Positions 1 through 12,605 of a stretch of 64,000 nucleotides of DNA are shown piece after piece; the first letter of the stretch is position 1; the number at the start of each line of letters is the position of its first letter. The stretch lies in NCBI RefSeq assembly GCF_963259705.1, contig NC_081842.1, forward strand, positions 42,786,803 to 42,850,802. Direction: 5' to 3'. This DNA comes from Myotis daubentonii (lineage: Eukaryota > Chordata > Mammalia > Chiroptera > Vespertilionidae). The notes under the pieces were generated by a model. That model worked only from the letters and a program-made list of their open reading frames with translations, searched no databases and had not been told where the DNA came from. A program made the translations under genes and the position numbers.

Positions 1-607
1 GCAAGTATGAGAATGGTAGGCCGAGTTCAGACTGCCCTGCTCATTTTACTCCCAACGGTAATAACAAAGGAAGTATCTTTTTTCCTTGGTTGAAGTTTAA
101 GGGGTCATTTTGAGGCAGTTCAAAGAATACTTCCAATAACATGTTCCTAGCCCAGCAGAAAAAATCACTCAAAAATCTTTTTTTAAAAATTTAGGTACAA
201 ATGCCTCAGGGTATTAGAGCTGGAAGGCAGTTCAGAACCATCTCTCCCAGCAGTCTCGTCCTCCAGATGAGAATACTGGAGCCCAGAGAGGTGACGTCAG
301 GTCCCCGCCCACGAAGTTAAGGGCACGGCCAGAGCCAGGTCTCGGGTCGTCTGGCTCCTGGAGGAGTTTTATTTCCACTTGTTTTAATAGCTTCAGCCAG
401 TGGATTACCTTTCTCTACCAGAGAAGGGTGCTGTTTTGAGTGCGCACAAAGGAGATGCCTTCTCTTAAGGAGAAGCATCTGAACTTGCCCGGTAAGGAAC
501 ATACTTCAATGAGGAAGTCTAAAGAAACTTTGGGACATGCTTCCAACAAATAAGGCTTGAATTAAATCATGGTTTTATTCAGAGTTTGCTGGATCTGTGC
601 CTTCTAG
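1..607 (+). other. YEATS2 intron (partial)
   Basis: No exon or recognisable mobile element seen. 190-330 contains a MIR-like fragment ('cagatgagaatactgg'). Confidence 0.5.
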
Positions 608-687
608 GTGAAGATGCCAGCTGTTTCTCTGCCAAGTCTGTGCAGCAGTATTATGGCTGGAACATCGGAAAGAGGAGAGCCGCCGAG
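608..687 (+). CDS. YEATS2: YEATS2 exon, antepenultimate group, 80 bp
   Basis: Acceptor 'cttctag' at 601-607 and donor 'gtaacc' at 688. The first two bases complete a split codon; then 26 codons from EDASCFSAKS to KRRAAE. Confidence 0.9.
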
Positions 688-2279
688 GTAACCCATGTCT
701 ACCGTGTGCATTCTGCCCGCTTCCACAAGGCTTGTCTTATGGACCAGTGATAAAATGTGAAGCATATTTTGTTAATATTTGGTGATAGAATCTTTTCCTC
801 AGTTACATATCTCGTTCTTCAAGACTTGTAGCTAGCCTTTGAAAGGTCCATTTTCTTTTTTTGCATTGGTAAACACTTTTACAAAATTCTTTAATGAATT
901 TCAGTATATTAAAATTCAATCAAGTGTTTATTGAGTACCTCCAGTGCGGCAGCTACTATGCCAGACAGTGGGGTTATGAGGAAACGGTGTACAAATTATG
1001 CTTGGGAGCAATGAGAAGGTCCTTGCAAAGGGTTTGGGGGAGGTTGGAGGAGAGGAAGTGGGAGATAATAGGTTGAGACCAGGTGAAATGCCTTGTAGGC
1101 CAACTTACACTGAGGAGAGCCATTTTATTTTATAAGCACTAGGTAGAAGTTCTTTCCCCCTTTTTTTAAATTGAGGATTAACACAATCAGATTGTTTTCT
1201 TTAGAAAAAAATGATTCTAACAAGTTCGCAGGGTGATTTACAATTGGGTGATTTGTTTGAACAGTACTAAGTTGAAGAATTTGGTTATGATTCAAAAAAA
1301 AATTTTTTTAAGTGGCAAAGAGCAATGACAATGCGAAAGGTCTTACAAGAAATACTGGAGAAGAACCCAAGATTTCACCACCTGACGCCCCTGAAAACCA
1401 AGCACATTGCCCACTGGTGTCGCTGCCACGGCTACACCCCACCTGATCCCGAGAGCCTGAGGAGCGACGGAGACTCCATTGAGGACGTGCTGACGCAGAT
1501 CGACAGCGAGCCAGGTCAGCCTTCAGGGGAGCAGCCTGGGGCCTGTCCCCTTAGCACACGCTCATCTCTTCCAACCCCTGCCGTTTACACAGGACTCCAC
1601 GAGCTACCGTGGAGAACAGGAGCCTTTGCTCACTTCTAACCCTGTGACTCTGCCCTCCCCTAACACAGCCCCTGTACAACTATTTATGCCCAAGTGCCTT
1701 GTCCCACCAGCAGTGTTGTCCCAGGTCATACAATAGGCACACTGTGTGTTCAGGAGTCTCCTCCTCAGCACCATTTCTTCTCGGAAGACTGTGCTAATCC
1801 ACCTCCTTTCTTCCAGGCAGAAGTGACCTCTTCCTTTGTGACCTTATAACCCTCCTAGACGGGTCCGATCTCCCTCAATCTGGGGACACTGCCTTATCTG
1901 TCACTTCACCTGCGGACTTGGCTAGGAAATGTACCACCCAGCGTTGGGAGGACGTACAGACGTAAACAACTAACAGTGTTGCAGATAAAATGAATTGTTT
2001 TATGATAAAAACATAAGCAGCTGTGTTGTTGTGGGGTGAGGGATTAGTGCCTAAAAGATATATTGGGAGAATATTTTGAGTTTCACCTTAAAGAGTAAGA
2101 AAGGTTGCCTGACTGGTGTGGCTCAGCGGTTGAGTGTCAACCTATGAACCAGGAGGTCACAGTTTATTCCCGGTCAGGGCACATGCCCGATCCCCAGTGG
2201 AGGGCATGCAGGAGGCAGCCAATCAATGATTCTCTTTCATCATTGATGTTTCTATCTCTCTCTCCCTCTCTGAAATCAA

Positions 2280-2328
<49 letters not shown>

Positions 2329-5300
2329 GAATAGGAAGGGTTGTTTTCTCCTCCAATCCCCATTTCTGTAGAAAAACAGAAGTTCTGCCTCCCCGTCTGA
2401 GGAAACCTGGAGCACAGGGAGGGTGGGGAGGGTCCTTTAAGACTTAGTGCAAGTCTCATTTCCCCCACAGAGCTTTCCCAAGACCCCAATGCAGGACGAC
2501 CTCTCTCTGCCCTGATCTCCAGCAGCACTTAATACAGAGCCTGGGGGGTTGTCATATTTATGCAGCTAAGCTCTGGAGAGCAGAGACCACGTTGGTTACT
2601 TCTGTGCTTCACTGGTAGTAAATGTAAGGCATGATGCTCCACATATAATGGGGTCCCCGTTAATATGACTGATTAATTGTGGGCGCCCAGTCAGTAAAGC
2701 AGAAGTAGCCAGGAGCAAGGTGCTCCTCCTCCATCCCATGGCTGGTCTGACTCGCTCGTCCAGAGAGTGAGGGGGTGCGCTAGACCAGCGGTCGCCAACC
2801 TTTCGACCTCACAGACCACCAGAGGTCCACGGACCACCGGTTGGCGACCGCTGCCCTGGAACATGCCTAGAGCCCCTGCCGGCTTGAAGTGCTAATGCTC
2901 TTTGTTAGGTTTTGTGTAAATCAGCTTATGAAAGACTGGGTGTGAGCTGTACCTAAAATGATAGCGGTACTTCTCTCTGAGCAGTGAGAACATGGGTGAT
3001 TTTTATTTTCTTCACTGCACATTTCTAAATTTTCCACATTTAAAAATATGAAAAAAATTAGTCATTAATATTTGAGGGATGAGGAGATGGTCTAGTTTTG
3101 GGTGGTATGAGTCAGAATTATGTACTGGCTGTGTCGTCTCAGGTGGCAGTGATATCAACATACACCTAGCAGGGTGCCTTCTGCTTGTCTACCTCATGAG
3201 TTACTAGTTCTCATAATTACAGAGCCATCGCATTTTAGGGCCAGACGCTCAGTTCCCTTGATACTTACTCCTCTTCTCTGGGTCTCAGGCCCTTGGTCTT
3301 ACCCAAGTGGCAAGTCCTTTTCTTTGGTCACCACAGCTGTTCTGAGACTGACCACCTCTCCTTTAGAGTGCCCGTCGTCATTCTCCTCTGCCGACAACCT
3401 GTGCCGGCAGCTGGAGGACCTCCAGCAGTTTCAGAAGAGAGAGCCGGAGAACGAGGAGGAGGTGGACGTCCTCAACCTCTCAGAGCCATTGCAGATAAAC
3501 GTCAAAAAAGAACAGGAGGAGAAGCAGGAAGAAATGAAGTTCTACCTGCCACCAACACCAGGGGCTGAGTTTATTGGCGACATCACACAGAAGGTAGGCG
3601 CTGCGGCTTGTGGTGACGCTAGATCACAGACCAGATGCGAGATGCTCGGACATTCGCCTGATAAACTTGGGCTGTGTTTCCCTTGGGCAAGAAGTTAATT
3701 ACACGTGAAAAGGGTGCTTGCTGAGCGTGGAATTAAAGCAAAGGCAGTAGATTTTGTTATTTTCCATCTCCTTTTTTCTCATTTGCCTCAGTAGAAACAC
3801 CTTTCTCTCGTGAGGAGGCATATCATAATCTTTCCAAGTCAGACTTCAGAGGGTGAGCTTCCCCTTGCATTTCCATAGCCCCCGGTGCCCTGTCTGCGGT
3901 GCAGATGCACCTGATGGCACAGGAGAGCAGTTGTCCCCTTTGAGAGAGCTCAGCAGCTGTCCAGCATCTGCACCTACAGTTACTCAGGACCCACAGTGAA
4001 AGGCAGCGTGTGTTGTCACTTGCAGGAGGAAGTGAAAAACGCAGCCAGGCACTATTTCCAAGTATATCTACACCACCTTTTGCAAACAGCGCCTTAGTCT
4101 GAGTCCAGACTTTCCAGTGTTTTGATCCCACTATCGGGATTCATGGCAAATCCTGATCACGGTCTCCCATGAAGAGGATGTGGGGGTAAATGTGGGGCTA
4201 TAATAGCATTTTAACCATCACTTAGAATCATGAGAAATAGGATATCTTTTCCAGCTGGACATCTCCTTGGGTATCAGAGAAATGCTTTGTTTACAGAGGC
4301 TGTTCTCATGTGCAGATAGGAGCTAATGCTTCCTTTGGCTCTTCCAGATTGGGATCACCCTGCAGCCCGTGGCGCTTCACAGGAACGTGTATGCGTCGGT
4401 GGTGGAGGACATGATTCTAAAGGTGGGTGCCTGCTGGCAGCAGAGGGCAGCCAGGTGGGGCAGGCTGGACGGGTGGCAAGCTGTTGAGGGTAAGGGACAA
4501 GGACAAACAGAACAGAGATGACAAGGTTTTCTTTCGTGTTTTGTTGTTGTAAATCCTCATGCGAGAATATTTTTCCATTGGTTTTTAGAGAGAGTGGAAG
4601 GGATGGGGAGAGACAGAAAAAGAAACATTGATGTGAGACACACATCGATTGGTTGCCTCCCATATGCACCCTGGCCTGGGGCTGGGGATCGAGTCTGCCA
4701 CTGAGGTACAAGGGACATGCCGGTGACTGGAATCAAACCTGGGACCCTTCAATCTATAGGCCAACTGAGCCAAACCGGCGAGGCCCACAAGTTTTAAGGT
4801 TTCTCACCGTATTCAGGCCTAAAGTTTTCTCTTTTTTGTCTTCGGACTTTGAAGTGAAGTATGGTTCTTCTAAGTGTAAACGCATCTCCAATAAGAGTTG
4901 CTTTCCTGACGTCACTGTGATATTTTTAGTGTTACTTCAAGTGCTTTTTAAGGAGTTGGAGGTGAGAGTCGGTGCTCTCTCTGCTTCAGGAGGTGACAAA
5001 GGCAGTGCCTTGGGTTTCCTGCACAGATCACAACACAGCAGAGAAGTAGCCCCACTCTCCAGCCCAGCCCGGGTTCAGCTGTTCCTTTCCTGGTGTCCTT
5101 CCCGCAGCAGAGGGTGCCACGTAACCCTCCCCTTGTTTCCTTTAAAAACAACTCCTGATTGAGAATCACCCCATTCCACTTGGCGTCGTGGCTTCTGTCG
5201 TTGTGGCCTATTCTGTGTGGTCTGTTATTCCCACTTTTAACTTTTCCTTAGGACTTCTGACCCTTAGGCACAGTTTCCAAGGCGTAGGGTACGGGCTGGG

Positions 5301-7109
5301 GTCAGATCTAGCCCTTCTTGCCAGAGCAGGTGGCCGTTGCGAGAGTAACAGCGTGTTCTGTTGCAGGCTACAGAGCAGCTGGTGAGTGACATCCTGAGGC
5401 AGGCGCTGGCGGTCGGATACCAGGCAGCATCCCACCACAGGTACCGTTCTCCCTGCCGCCCATGGTGTCAGGCCTGCAGATACTTCCTGACAGTTCAGTT
5501 GCTCAGTAAGATGTTTTCTACTTAAGTCAGTCCAGGAGGAGATGGAGGTGTCCGTGCCTGGAACATTCTCAGAGGCAGACAGACTCCAGGTTCTAGTTGG
5601 TTATTTTGAGAAAACCTGTTTGTTGGTGGAAGCTCAGATTTGCCCAGAGTCTGCATCTGCCCAGTCACGGCTCTGTGGATACCGTTCAGTAGGGCTGTGC
5701 TATGCTCCAGGGTTGGACAATTACCAGCTCTTTGCAATTAAAGATAGTAACAATGTCCATTATACGTCAGACGTTGGGGCCAGGCATCCATATATTACCT
5801 GATTTTTTTTTTTTTCATTGCAAAGCCCATAGTCCCCTTTTGGAAATTGGGAAACCTGGCTTTGTAAGGTGATCTTCCCTGGCTTTACCAACACATCCAC
5901 GATAAACCTAGAGGCAGACCCAGAGCTCCCTGGCTGCGAAGCCCACTCACAGGCTCCCCACTAGCTTGCTGCCGCTCTCATTATCATTGATTGGGACACT
6001 GAGTTTTGTTCTTTTCCTGGGCCCTGACAGAATGGTAGCCAGGCCCTTGTTCCACATCCTGGCATTCCTTTCAGAGGAAACAAATATTTTATCTCATTGT
6101 GATAAAGTTGTAAGAGTGGCTGCGGACAGACGTAAAGAGGCCTGTCAGAGGACGAGGTCAGCCTTCACAGGAATGTGGCATCGGCACAGAGGCGTCCTGG
6201 TGGTCCGCTTTCTGTCCACTTGAAGTCCAGGAGCGGGCTGAGTGCCTTCTGGGCCCCTTCCCGCCCCCCGGCCTGACTGTGGAGATGGGGGGACTGGTGC
6301 TTTTGATGGGAACATTTGACATCACACGTGGCCCGGCAGGACTCCAGCCACCATCTTCCCAGGAGACGGGCACTGAGGCCCAGAGCTGGGTACTTTGACT
6401 CAGCTCTCAGTCTGCGAAGACTGAGCCACAGATACCATTGTTCTGCACTGCACGTGGCGTCCTTTTTCTCCGTCCCCAGCATCTATTTCTTAATCATTCA
6501 ACCAGCTTTCTGAAGTCCATCTCATACCTGTGGCTGGGAAGTCAGATTTGAGCCCTAAATAGGGCTGAATAAAGTGGGTAGGCCAAGTCTTCACCAAAGT
6601 TTTAAAAAAATTAATAGGAAAGAAGAGAGAGAATGCCCCCGGCCACTCCCCAAGTGGCCCTAAGCCCGTGGTCGGCAAACTGCGGCTTGCGAGCCACATG
6701 CGGCTCTTTGGCCCCTTGAGTGTGGCTCTTCCTAAGCCTTAGGAGGACCCTAATTAAGTTAATAACAATGTACCTACCTATATAGTTTAAGTTTAAAAAA
6801 TTTGGCTCTCAAAAGAAATTTCAATCGTTGTACTGTTGGTATTTGGCTCTGTTGACTAATGAGTTTGCCGACCACTGGCCTAAGCCATGCCTTGTCACTT
6901 ACCATTACCCCCACCAGGGCCTGTGCAGGAGATGGCCCTTTAGATAAACTAGTAGATACTTGAGAGAATTGCACCTAACCGCCTTTGTTTTTTGGACCAG
7001 GATTCCCAAAGAAATTACAGTGACTAACATTCACCAGGCCATTTGCAACATTCCTTTTCTGGACTTCCTCACAAACAAACACATGGGGATACTGAATGAA
7101 GATCAGTGA
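608..7109 (+). CDS. YEATS2: YEATS2 C-terminal part (six coding exons, 5' end outside window)
   Basis: Joining 608-687, 1313-1514, 3367-3593, 4348-4422, 5367-5440 and 7001-7109 gives 254 complete codons and a TGA; all introns are GT-AG and phases agree. I recognise the product as the C-terminus of YEATS2, a scaffold subunit of the ATAC histone acetyltransferase complex in the nucleus, whose N-terminal YEATS domain (not in this window) reads acylated histone H3. The visible part holds a basic segment (NIGKRRAAE), an acidic coiled-coil-like stretch rich in E/K/Q (QFQKREPENEEEVD), and a final helical block from VVEDMILKATEQL to NIPFLDFLTNKHMG, which corresponds to the histone-fold that pairs with NC2-beta in the known complex. 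It ends NEDQ-stop. No frameshift or stop is seen. Identity is from family knowledge; the structure is read directly. Confidence 0.93.
1313..1514 (+). CDS. YEATS2: YEATS2 exon, 202 bp
   Basis: Acceptor 'tttttttaag' before 1313; starts in phase with Trp (WQRAMTMRKV) and ends after DSEP plus one base at donor 'gtcagc' (1515). It encodes the HIAHWCRCHGYTPPDPE stretch. An ATG at 1325 only looks like a start; the exon is open upstream of it. Confidence 0.92.
2106..2330 (+). repeat. Ves SINE with (TA)n tail, in YEATS2 intron
   Basis: tRNA-like head (ctggtgtggctcagcggttg), 'gggcacatgcc' block, CT-rich section and 'aaatcaataaaa' tail, followed by an alternating TA run at about 2289-2318. Confidence 0.9.
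2786..2853. mobile_element. 68-bp hAT-type MITE
   Basis: Terminal inverted repeats cagcggtcgccaacc and ggttggcgaccgctg are perfect mirror images. Same family as the copy at 36232. Flanking 8-mers agree only partly. Confidence 0.75.
3367..3593 (+). CDS. YEATS2: YEATS2 exon, 227 bp
   Basis: Acceptor 'ctcctttag' and donor 'gtaggc'. Two bases complete Glu, then 75 codons. Contains the acidic/Gln-rich LEDLQQFQKREPENEEE segment and the KKEQEEKQEE repeat, then FYLPPTPGAEFIGDITQK. Confidence 0.93.
4348..4422 (+). CDS. YEATS2: YEATS2 exon, 75 bp
   Basis: Acceptor 'tcttccag', donor 'gtgggt'. 25 codons in phase 0, IGITLQPVALHRNVY to EDMILK, the first helix of the histone-fold region. Confidence 0.93.
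4566..4785 (-). repeat. Ves SINE (minus), diverged
   Basis: Reverse-oriented tail 'tttttccattggtttttagagag' region leading to 'gagccaaaccggc' head, in a YEATS2 intron. Confidence 0.85.
5367..5440 (+). CDS. YEATS2: YEATS2 exon, 74 bp
   Basis: Acceptor 'tgttgcag', donor 'gtaccg'. Codes ATEQLVSDILRQALAVGYQ and ends inside an Arg codon completed by the next exon. Confidence 0.93.
6667..6878 (-). mobile_element. nonautonomous hAT element (nhAT, 212 bp)
   Basis: Ends 'gtggtcggcaaac' and 'gtttgccgaccactg' are inverted repeats. Flanked by a perfect 8-bp duplication, cctaagcc (6659-6666 and 6879-6886). Related copies at 39333 and 55599. Lies in the last YEATS2 intron. Confidence 0.92.
7001..7109 (+). 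CDS. YEATS2: YEATS2 last coding exon with stop
   Basis: Acceptor 'ttttttggaccag' before 7001. One base completes Arg, then 35 codons IPKEITVTNIHQ to LNEDQ and TGA at 7107-7109. Confidence 0.95.
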
Positions 7110-8755
7110 GTGGAATGAAGACACCCCTAGAAAAGCAGGATCTGTAGCTACAGCTGAAGCTTTGCACTGTGATGACTCTTCTGTTTGGGGAAGGAGGTGT
7201 ATGTGCCTCAGAATATCATGGTTAACACACCGTTCCCTCCACCTAATTCAGTGAATCACCAGAGTGTTCAGTCCCAGGTCAGATCCCTTTAGGACACAGG
7301 TTTCCTGGTTCTGGGGTGAAGCTGTGGGTGCATGCTGTCAGCTTGCATCTGTCCACTCTGTAAAGCTCACTAGAGGGTCCAGAGCTGGGCCAGGCCTGTG
7401 TATCAAGTCCTTCTCCCCTTGGGGCGTCCTCAAGGGGGAACCTTGGGCCTGACTCTCCCTCCAGGAGGAGAACATGAGTCTGGCAGGCTAGAGATTTCGC
7501 CCATTCTGTGGGTGGGTTATAGGCAGCCCAACGGTTAACCAGGCAACACCTGAAGGACTAGGCTCGGCACTCAGCGAGTGGCCAAGGTGTGGAGAATTGG
7601 CACTCGGTCCACGTGCATCGGTGACAGGATGCGGTAATGCTGTGTGGAAAACAGACCCGAAGGTTGCAGCCCGAGCAGAAGTCCTACTTTATGGAGCACG
7701 GGAGCATCACTACGGCCAGTCTGAGAGAGGAGGGATGGCCAAGTCACAGGCAAGGAACAGATACATTCCAGCATTGGTCCGGAAAGGTTCGAGTATAACC
7801 AGGAGCTCTTAACATGTTCATAATAGACAGTGCCCACAAATGCCGGCTCCTGGCAGTCTCGCGCAGCTTCGTGTGTGTGCCAGGCAGCAAGCTGGCGCCA
7901 CAGTTCTCGGGTCACCCAGGCTGCACCAGGCCAAACGGCCAGCGGGAGCAGCTCCTGCGACAGCCCTGCCAGGACTGTCTGTCCTATCGGTGGATTCCAC
8001 TTCCCCTTCTCAGTCAAGTTTTTTTGCAAGAAGGAAAGTGTTTCAAAGAAACACTTGTGAGTGCCTTAAAGGTGGAGAAATGACTGCAGAAGTCGAAAGA
8101 CAGGGGTACCTGCTCAGCAGTGAGAATAGACGATCCATGAGCAGGTGGGAGGGAGAAGTGAGGAGGAAGGCAGCCCTGTACCTGGATGACGTCCCGTTCC
8201 ACTGAAGGTCCGCTACCCAGGCCTCCTAACAGTCTGTGGAAGTAATGAGTTTATTCCCAGTCAGGAAGCTGCCGAAGACTGTTTGAAACCTGTGAGTCAG
8301 AGTCAAAGGAACTGACCTAGGCAACATTACTCGTGTTTTCATGAGTCCTGCAGACATTTGTCAGGAAAAGAAGGTGGGGAGGTGACACCATGAGAAACCT
8401 ACCCACTTTTATTCATCTGAGGATTGCAAATGCAGGGGGAGGTCTGTTCAGTAAGGCAAGGGTGCCCCTGGCTTAGTGGTAAAACAGGTAGTAAAGGCTC
8501 AGCTAGTCACACACGGATGGGGTGTGGGCAAGTGCGTGGGTTCATTCAGCAGTGGAATGTGACAGCCACAGGACAGAGTTTCATCCCAGTGAGAACAGAC
8601 GGACTACAGGGACGAAAGCCTAAAGAAATTACCTTTTTGAAAAAGAAATATTAAATGATTTAACAGCCCCCATATGTCTGTATTTGTATCATAATGTGTA
8701 ATATAATTGTGTAACAGAAATACCTACAATAAATCTTTTAGTATTTGTGATGGGT
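7110..8755 (+). other. YEATS2: YEATS2 3' untranslated region with AATAAA
   Basis: Unique sequence without SINEs follows the stop codon. A canonical AATAAA lies at 8728-8733, 20-25 bp before the likely cleavage point. ORFs in this stretch overlap on both strands without recognisable protein. The exact end is inferred. Confidence 0.6.
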
Positions 8756-9925
8756 TTTCTGAATTTGAATCACTACACTTTGGTCAAGTTCTTATATTGT
8801 GTTAGAAAGAGCCAGGATGGGGCAAAGATATAGGTATTTGTGTTAAATTCTCCCTCTTCTTTCCAAAAAAGAACATGAGGCTATCTGTGCAAGGAGAGGA
8901 TAACAGCTACGTGTCTGAAAAAATTTTGGAAGATCCATGTTGACACTGGACATACTGATTTCTGACAGCATGAGGCAAAGGGAAGCTGCTGAGCTCAGTT
9001 CAGAGCCTCCTTACAGCCACCGTGGAGAGGGACCGGCTCTGCCTGACACGTGTGGGCGTGGCTGGCAGGAGAGAACTGTCTGTACTGAGGTCTTGAAGAA
9101 GTTACTCCTGAGATAGTCCTGCATGGCCATCTGCTGTCATGGTGGCTAAAAACTACAGAAATGCAGAAACATTTCAGAATGACCACTCTGTGTCCACCCT
9201 TCCTTCACAGGGAGGGGCTTTGTGACATCCAAGTGCAGAACTTTCTTGGGACCAGACCTCACTGGTGCCGACCTTCAGGGAGCTAAGTGCCTGGAGGAAG
9301 GAGAACGGGCACTGCTGGGCCCCCTTCCTGCGTGTTCTCTCAGCCAGAGACCCGACACAGCGGCCCCGTGCTCAGGACCCTCTTGCTGGTGGAGGACGGC
9401 GTGGGCGGGCTGCAGGGCCCAGGCTTCCTCAGAAGCTGCTCTCGTAGTTTAGCCTAAAGTCCTGGTGTTACTAAATTCACAGGTGCGGAAGGATTAGTAT
9501 TTGAGGCGGGTTTCTGAGTTCGAAGCACCACAGAGCGGGACTTGCTCTGAATGACCAGCTGAAAGGACCGCGGGGCTTCCCTCCATGGGGCCTCTGGGCC
9601 GCCTCCAGCTGGTGGAGGCGCTGCCGGCAGGGCTGACCTTGCTTATGGAATCAGGAATATTGAACTCTTCCTTTTGGCTGACGTTAGCTAACAGATTGAA
9701 CTGTCTTTTATTTTTAAAAACTTTTCTCTTTACAGAATTAATACAAAAGTGCTTATTATATAGAAACTTTAGTAAATATGAGTAAAAAATTTAATTACCC
9801 GTAAATCCGCATCTTAAGGATATCTACCATTAGTATTCCAATGCATTTGTCACTGTATATTATATATGTGATTTGGGACCACATGGTTGAAACTGTTGTC
9901 TCAATTGCCTTTTTTTTAAAACTTT

Positions 9926-10108
9926 TTTTAAAGTATATTTTTATTGATTTCAGAGAGGGAGAGAAACATTAATGATGAGAATCGTTGATCACCCGCCTCT
10001 TGCATGCCCCCTACTGCGGACTGAGCCTGCAACCTGGGCATGTGCCCTGACTGGGAATTGAACCCTAACCTGGAGACACTCAACCACTGAGCCACACCAG
10101 CCGGGTCC
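9926..10108 (-). repeat. Ves SINE (minus)
   Basis: 'tatttttattgatttcagagagg' tail to 'ccactgagccacaccagcc' head. Confidence 0.9.
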
Positions 10109-11049
10109 GTGGCTTCTTAAGTCCACTCCAGTAACACCACGTTAGGCCTTACTAAGACCTACAGCCAGTGAGAGGAAGTTTCTTCGAACCCAGATGTCCT
10201 TTTAATTAATGAAGTCTGGTTAGGAAGGTTGTCAGGTGGGGTGTTTGAAAAGCCCTGTTCTGGTGCAATTCAAAAAGGTCTTTGGGCATGCAAGTATGCC
10301 AGCAAGAGGCAGGCTCGGGGAGGGAAGGCACCGCCAGGTGTGCCGTGTGAAGGGCAGGTCTGAGTGGGAGGGACTGTGTCAGCATCGGGGGAGATGGAGC
10401 AAAGCTGCACATGAGAACAGAGCTGGCTCCCTGAGAAAGGGGTAGGAAAGAATTAGTACAAAGCTGTACTCGGCTTACCGTCCTAAGCACCCTGCACATA
10501 CACCCAGACTCCTAGCCAGGTCAGGGGGTTCGCCTCATTTTGCAGACGAGGAAACGGAAGCTTAGACTGCTCAGAGCTAGTGAATGGAGAAGTCAAGATC
10601 TGAGCCCAAAACTAGCTTCAAAGACAGTTGTTTACCTAAGCTCCTGGGAGGGGGCACGTGGGGGAGCTAAGTGGCAGGAGGTTGGTGGGTTTTGTGAGAG
10701 GCCACATGCAACACCGGTGTGGACTGCAGCCAAGCGAGGGTTCTCGGGCTCAGTGAGCCTCCAGGGTATCAGCTGCAGCTGGGAGACATTCAAGTGCTTG
10801 TTATCAAGAGGAGGATGAAGGAACTTGTAGGAGAAGGTGCTCGTTTATAATTAAAGAAATAAAAAATTGAAATAGTGTATTTTTGCGTTTTAGTAAAATC
10901 TGAAACTCTCTCAATCTGTTCATTTCCCACAGAATGCCCTGCAGCAGTCTCTTTTAGCAACATCTAGTGTGCAAACCAATGAAGTCTGAAATAATAGAAC
11001 CCTTTGTGTCAGCATATGGTTTTGGTTTTGCCTTTAAAATGATTCTCGG

Positions 11050-11272
11050 GCCGAAACCGGTTTGGCTTAGTGGATAGAGCGTCGGCCTGCGGACTGAAAG
11101 GTCCCAGGTTCGATTCCGGTCAAGGGCATGTACCTGGGTTGCGGGCATATCCCCAGTAGGAGATGTGCAGGAGGCAGCTGATCGATGTTTCGCTCTCATC
11201 GATGTTTCTAACTCTTTATCTCTCTCCCTTCCTCTCTGTAAAAAATCAATAAAATATATTAAAAAATAAAAT
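11050..11272 (+). repeat. Ves SINE, young, with 14-bp target duplication
   Basis: Head 'gccgaaaccggtttggc'. Flanked by aaaatgattctcgg at 11036-11049 and 11273-11286, a perfect target duplication. Confidence 0.95.
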
Positions 11273-11805
11273 AAAATGATTCTCGGAGCATTTCCTTTGC
11301 TGGAATGAGGGGAAGGGCTATCCTACCAGAGGTAGCACCTCTGAGGGGTCACTCCCTTTGCAGCCTGAGCTAAAACACAGCCCCACCTCCACGCTGAAGG
11401 GCTTCTAAGACCCAAATGTCACGTCTTGTGGCTGAAATAAGTGCTCCAGACTAGAGTCCCCCTCGGGCTGCAGAGAGAAAAGTCCAAAGGGAATCCTTGG
11501 GCCTCCTTACCAAATTGACGTAGGCTGTGCCTCCAGTCTTAAAGATGGGACATAAACGCCTTCAAGGGTTTGAAGGGCTGCTGTGCCAAGAGGGGACCAG
11601 GCTTGTTCCCCACAGACGCACTGGCTGGAATTTTAAAGGAAAGAGAGTTTTCCAAAGACAAAATGAGCTGCCTCCTCAACAGGCAGTGAGCTCCCTGTCA
11701 CTGTGGCAGGGCAGGCTTGAGAATAAAGGCTGGTGTAGATGACATTTAGGACTCTCAGGGAATGAAGCTAATACTGCAGTTTTCTTTTTTTATAAAAAAG
11801 CTCCC

Positions 11806-12008
11806 GGCCGGTGTGGTTCAGTGATTGAGCATCTAACTAGGAACCAGGAGGTCACAGTTCAATTCCCAGTCAGGGCACATGCCCAGTAGGAGGCATGCAG
11901 GAGGCAGCCGATCAATGATGCTCATCATTAATGTAACTCTCTCCCTCCCTCTCTCTGAAATCAATACAAATATATATCTTTAAAATAACATTAAATTAGA
12001 ATTTTTTT
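11806..12008 (+). repeat. Ves SINE inserted next to an older SINE
   Basis: Flanked by perfect duplication aaaaaagctccc (11794-11805, 12009-12020). The older SINE begins immediately after the right copy. Confidence 0.92.
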
Positions 12009-12020
12009 AAAAAAGCTCCC

Positions 12021-12195
12021 AACCATGGCTGTGTAGCTCACTTGGTTAGAGCATCATCCCAATACGCCAAGGCTGTAGGTTCAATCCCTAGTCAGGGCAC
12101 ATACAAGAAATAGCCAGTGAATGCATGAATGGGGTAGAACAGCAAAGCGATATTCCTCCCTCTCTCTAAAATCAGTAAATAAAATTTGAAAATTA
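12021..12195 (+). repeat. older tRNA-derived SINE
   Basis: 'tgtagctcacttggttagagcatc' head with B-box 'ggttcaatcc', then a body (gaatgcatgaatggggtag) different from Ves. Same family as 39600-40010 and, reversed, 56896 and 62340. Confidence 0.8.
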
Positions 12196-12382
12196 CAAAA
12201 GAAAGAAGAGCTCTTAATTCTTAGCGTGGATGGTAGTTCCCTTCTAGTTATCAGTATGTTAAGGGAGAAGCTGGAATTAGTAAGAAAATGTGGGCTCAGA
12301 CACCTTCCACAAGGTAAATGGCATTCATTCATTCAATACTTCAAGCATCCTGAGAAATTCTTTGTTAAAAATGTAAGGGTCA

Positions 12383-12605
12383 CCCAAGCAGGTTTGGCTC
12401 AATGGACAGAGCGTCGGCCTGCGGACGAAATTTAACCTGCGGAGTCCCAGGTTCGATTCCGGCCAAGGGCACGTGCCTGGGTTGTGGGCTCAATCCTCAG
12501 TAGGGGGTGTGCAGGAGGAAGCCAATCAGTGTTCTCTCTCATCATTGATGTTTCTATCTCTCCCTCTCCCTTCCTCTCTGAAATCAATAAAAAACAAAAA
12601 AAGAA
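12383..12605 (+). repeat. Ves SINE with duplicated head segment
   Basis: Standard Ves head and tail, but 'cctgcgga' occurs twice around a 'cgaaattta' insertion at about 12418-12443. Confidence 0.88.

Noticed and set aside
3174..3698. 174-codon open frame including the third YEATS2 exon.
   Set aside because: Frame extends into both introns; splice sites and phase confine coding to 3367-3593.
5542..5802. 86-codon frame in a YEATS2 intron.
   Set aside because: No splice sites or family match; intronic.
12021..12110. tRNA-like A and B boxes here and in every SINE head.
   Set aside because: They are SINE promoters without a full acceptor stem or proper 3' end, so not tRNA genes.
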